Shown one piece after another: positions 62,432 to 62,481 of a DNA stretch of 62,481 nt (within the stretch, counting starts at the first letter, position 1; every line of letters begins with the position of its first letter). The DNA is taken from positions 1 to 62,481 of the forward strand of contig CAKRRD010000009.1 of assembly GCA_934394815.1 (NCBI GenBank). Reading direction: 5' to 3'. The notes under the pieces were generated by a model. The model did not search any database and had not been told where the DNA came from. It saw only the letters and a program-made list of their open reading frames with translations. Source of the DNA: an uncultured Acetatifactor sp. GTDB taxonomy: Bacteria; Bacillota; Clostridia; Lachnospirales; Lachnospiraceae. The translations under genes and the position numbers were made by a program.

Positions 62432-62481
62432 AAATGCAGAGGCACTTCCCAAAAGTTGCAGCGGGAAATTCCTCAAAGTTG

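Overview
This window looks like a chromosomal segment of an anaerobic Firmicute of the family Lachnospiraceae (class Clostridia). The basis is gene content: meso-diaminopimelate dehydrogenase with LysA, DUF4364, DUF4250, UPF0210 with its ACT partner, the rho-rpmE-DUF1385-prmC-prfA block, a RACo-like ASKHA protein, and strong AGGAGG ribosome sites. I cannot name the genus. Most genes have moderate G+C. The stretch from about 54.1 kb to the right edge, and the toxin-antitoxin pair at 50.2-50.7 kb, are visibly richer in A+T.

Layout. 0-5 kb: a TrmB-type regulator, then ddh, lysA and an S66 LD-carboxypeptidase (lysine synthesis and muropeptide handling), a candidate 23-residue peptide gene, and tRNA-Leu(CAA) on the minus strand. 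5-12 kb: a zinc-finger membrane protein, polA-coaE-FtsA-like ATPase packed end to end, and a YycJ-type metallo-hydrolase. 12-14.3 kb: the ACT/UPF0210 pair, then two kinds of non-coding repeat. These are four 52-bp units with GGGTAC/GTACCC ends, and a 113-bp repeat whose other copy opens the window. 14.2-28 kb: PHP phosphoesterase and ABC-F on the minus strand, an MFS carrier, a GDPD-like enzyme, an AAC(3)-family protein, a cold-shock gene with an attenuator-like leader, a DUF368 lipid carrier, a membrane-anchored EIIA-like protein with no phosphorylatable histidine, an AraC/GH43 pair, a MATE exporter, and metY behind a folded leader. 28-36 kb: the csoR-copA copper operon with two perfect CsoR-type operators, clpB, DUF4250 and a RACo-like protein. 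36-46 kb: signalling (chemoreceptor, MerR, LytTR regulator, LemA plus SHOCT protein, REC-GGDEF) and rarA. 45.5-54 kb: DUF4364, radical SAM and malic enzyme on the minus strand, then rho, a ParE/RelE-type TA pair, rpmE, DUF1385, prmC and prfA.

54.1-62.5 kb is an accessory island. It holds a DUF1016 PD-(D/E)XK nuclease with a coupled small acidic protein, a gene remnant, a double zinc-ribbon protein, an IS110-family element with a long structured 3' non-coding end, a 906-residue protein joining an Mrr-like nuclease to a STAND-type NTPase, a JAB/RadC-like metalloprotein with a small partner, an HD hydrolase and a truncated NUDIX gene. The nuclease-STAND protein is the best candidate for an undescribed (probably anti-phage) system. 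The metY leader, the csp leader, the EIIA-like protein with both histidines replaced, and the two repeat families are the next most interesting signals.
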